Source: Symbiodinium sp. CCMP2592 (Eukaryota > Sar > Dinophyceae > Suessiales > Symbiodiniaceae). Taken from it: 64,000 nucleotides of DNA. Position 1 is the stretch's first letter. The number at the start of each line of letters is the position of its first letter. Location of the stretch: positions 572,311-636,310 of the forward strand of contig CAJNDT010003179.1 in NCBI GenBank assembly GCA_905221615.1, in the 5' to 3' direction. The position numbers were made by a program, and so were the translations under genes. This document shows, piece by piece, positions 62,352 to 64,000 of this stretch. Under the pieces are notes generated by a model. That model had not been told where the DNA came from and did no database searches. It saw nothing but the letters and a program-made list of their open reading frames with translations.

Positions 62352-63909
62352 GCGCACATGTTCGAGGGCCTTTCAGCCGAGCAGAAGCAGGGCATCATCC
62401 GGGACTGTGGTGCCGTGAAGTTACATACTGCTTGGGTGTGTAGGGGGTGGAAAAGCCTCTTCGGCATACTAGCAACTCGAAGGTTTACTTGACCTTTGTC
62501 GTGTTTGCATAAACGAGGTGCTGAAAGTCCACGCGTTCTGAGTTGCATCCAACTAGCAGCATATACGCGCTTCGAAGAGCCCGCGTGTGGGAGGACTTAG
62601 ATGAGCTCGACGGAAAGCTTCCTGGAGGAGGCTGCAGCCCTAAGCTCCGGAGATCTCCGGAGCCATGACGCGGGTTTGGGTAGTATGGCCTTATACTTTA
62701 CAGCGCGCAAACATCCTGCTGAACTGCATTGGGGATGCGGTCCTCGGCAAAGAACTCACGTTCTTATTTGCGGTTTGTTTGTTCTGGGTTCCTTCTTCGG
62801 CACCGTCAGTTAGCAAAACAAAACAGCTTTTCTCGCCGCGAAGAACAGCCCAGATATGGGACAGCCACCACTGTTGTCCTTTAGCGCATCTTCCGTCGAA
62901 GTGTCGCGATTCTGAAGGCTTGAAGGGCTACCTCGAGCGCGCACGGACACTCCTAGCGGACGCCAAGTCTGGAAAGCTGCTCGGCCGTCGCTATTCTGTG
63001 CTGGGCTTGGAGTTGCAAATCTGATTACGTAGGTGCGGCATTTATGGATAATTGGCCATGCACTGAACACTGAAAATGCTCAGAAGCGGCGTCTGCAACT
63101 GCTGTCGGACGATTGAACACCCCCTGAAAAATACGAAGATAGTCTCGTTCATCCCAGGGTTCTTCGGAAATTTGAGGTTTGATCCCTTGGAAGCAGCGTA
63201 GAACTTCTCAGAGCCCAGGAACCCGTTCGAGGGGCTGAAGCCGGAGGTCCCGAGTGGCGAGCGGCTGACAGGCTTTGGCGTTTTCTGTTTTCTAAAGCTT
63301 AAGAGTCTTAGGAATGTTTGGCCTGAAAGTATTTTTTTGCTTTCGGAAAACCGTGAAAAGGCGAGCTATACGCAGCTATACGATTTTGCAGACGTCATGC
63401 GCATAACAAAGCGTGCGTTGCAGAATTGATACTTTGTGGTGGACTTGCTTGAACTCATCTCCCGAGTTCGATGCTTCGTGTGCTCTGTGCAGGTGAAACA
63501 GGGCCAGGATCCGCCAGCTATGCGGAGTTCGAGCGGAAGGCATGAAGCATGTGTGAAAGTTTGGGGCAAAGGATGGCCGTGTATGAAACTTCAATTCATT
63601 CAAGAGCTGGTACCATGCACAACAGGCCCAGAAGCACGGCGTCTTCGGACCCACGGGCGGTCAGTGGCTAGTGGCACTGCTTCTGCTATTGACACACCGG
63701 TTGGTAATATAGGGGCCTATGTAAGTACTTACCTATGCTATTTTTTTTTTTTTTTTGGGGGGGGGTCCTTATTACAACTATAGTATAAGGGGCCCCGAAT
63801 CCCTATTGGAAAATTAAGGCCCCTGTTTGGTATCCTTTTTGCCAGGGCATGGAGCAGCTCAGCAAGACCTGCTTCTGCCTTGTGGCCGGTGGTCTTGGTG
63901 AGCGGTTAG
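62352..63909 (+). CDS. USP: UDP-sugar pyrophosphorylase, N-terminal half (cut by window end)
   Basis: This enzyme makes UDP-sugars from UTP and sugar-1-phosphates. Six exons join in frame: 62352-62411 (AHMFEGLSAEQKQGIIRDCG), 62594-62627 (DLDELDGKLPG), 62918-62975 (LKGYLERARTLLADAKSG), 63219-63271 (NPFEGLKPEVPSGERLT), 63493-63539 (ETGPGSASYAEFERK) and 63846-63909 (GMEQLSKTCF then CLVAGGLGERL). LVAGGLGERLG is the nucleotide-binding signature of the family. PGGL-x-x-Y, ARxLLADxKxGKNPF-x-G and VPSGE are its N-terminal landmarks. The donors are GC at 62412, GA at 62628 (or GC three bases later), then GC at 62976, 63272, 63540 and 63910. All acceptors are AG|G. The start exon is uncertain and the rest lies beyond the right edge. 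Confidence 0.85.
63711..63826 (+). repeat. Inverted-repeat element, family B, in the last UDP-sugar pyrophosphorylase intron
   Basis: TAGGGGCCTATGTAAGTACT at the left, a 16-T run then GGGGGGGGGTCCTTATTAC inside, GGCCCCGAATCCCTATTGG and AAGGCCCCTGT at the right. It ends 19 nt before the acceptor of exon 63846-63909. Confidence 0.82.
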
Positions 63910-64000
63910 GCCAGGCGCGTGGTGCGAGAACGACTTCCTACTTGTAGATTGACCTGATATCATCGGCATGCGTATTCGTGTGAGTGAGTGGCTGGTAAGT

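Noticed and set aside
61717-62548. Long frames with Cys-Val, His-Thr or Val-Cys runs on both strands
   Set aside because: Produced by the CA microsatellite; no coding signature outside it.
1-64000. tRNA, rRNA, snRNA or spliced-leader RNA genes
   Set aside because: No cloverleaf, conserved rRNA block or full leader sequence was seen by eye; a covariance-model scan would be needed to exclude them.

Overview
The window looks like nuclear DNA of a dinoflagellate, most likely close to Symbiodiniaceae or Polarella. The evidence is the mixture of features: degenerate TTTAGGG (CCCTAAA) telomere-type repeats scattered everywhere, genes cut into 30-140 bp exons inside a repeat-filled background, AG|G acceptors paired with GT, GC and GA donors, and protein families common in these algae (ubiquitin-like plus ankyrin, and ubiquitin-like plus 'DGSVVTWG' RCC1-like repeats). 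Nothing bacterial was seen: no operons, rRNA, tRNA or CRISPR.

Layout, all recognised genes on the + strand. 0.8-3.8 kb (perhaps to 5.95 kb): the 3' part of a BT1-family folate-biopterin transporter gene in at least five small exons. 6-24 kb: mostly repeats, with scattered short predicted exons. It includes two clusters of an 18-bp AT-rich palindrome (7.05-7.45 and 8.33-8.53 kb) and a long AAACCCT-type array (23.7-24.2 kb). 25.0-26.2 kb: an intact intronless ubiquitin-like/ankyrin gene with a possible relict spliced leader upstream. 26.5-32.0 kb: an unrecognised multi-exon gene. 32.4-33.4 kb: an uninterrupted ORF with a 2-oxoglutarate/Fe(II) dioxygenase-like residue pattern, probably derived from a retroelement. 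33.4-41.8 kb: repeats and scattered possible exons. 41.9-54.3 kb: a gene of about 20 exons encoding an N-terminal ubiquitin-like domain and a long row of RCC1-like repeats. 55.3-55.6 kb: a Lys/Ala-rich basic C-terminal exon. 56.2-58.4 kb: an unrecognised split gene. 62.35 kb to the right edge: the 5' half of a UDP-sugar pyrophosphorylase gene, cut by the window end.

The main discovery candidate is a set of about 15 families of short (80-130 bp) inverted-repeat elements, many present in two to ten copies and sometimes nested. In six introns whose 3' exon was identified by protein similarity, the right end of such an element lies only 16-24 nt before the 3' splice site. Reading about 10-25 nt downstream of other copies located further short in-frame exons. 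These elements therefore look like introner-like or splice-associated hairpins rather than random insertions.

All exon models were built by eye from reading frame, AG|G acceptors and remembered family profiles. No search, alignment or transcript was available.
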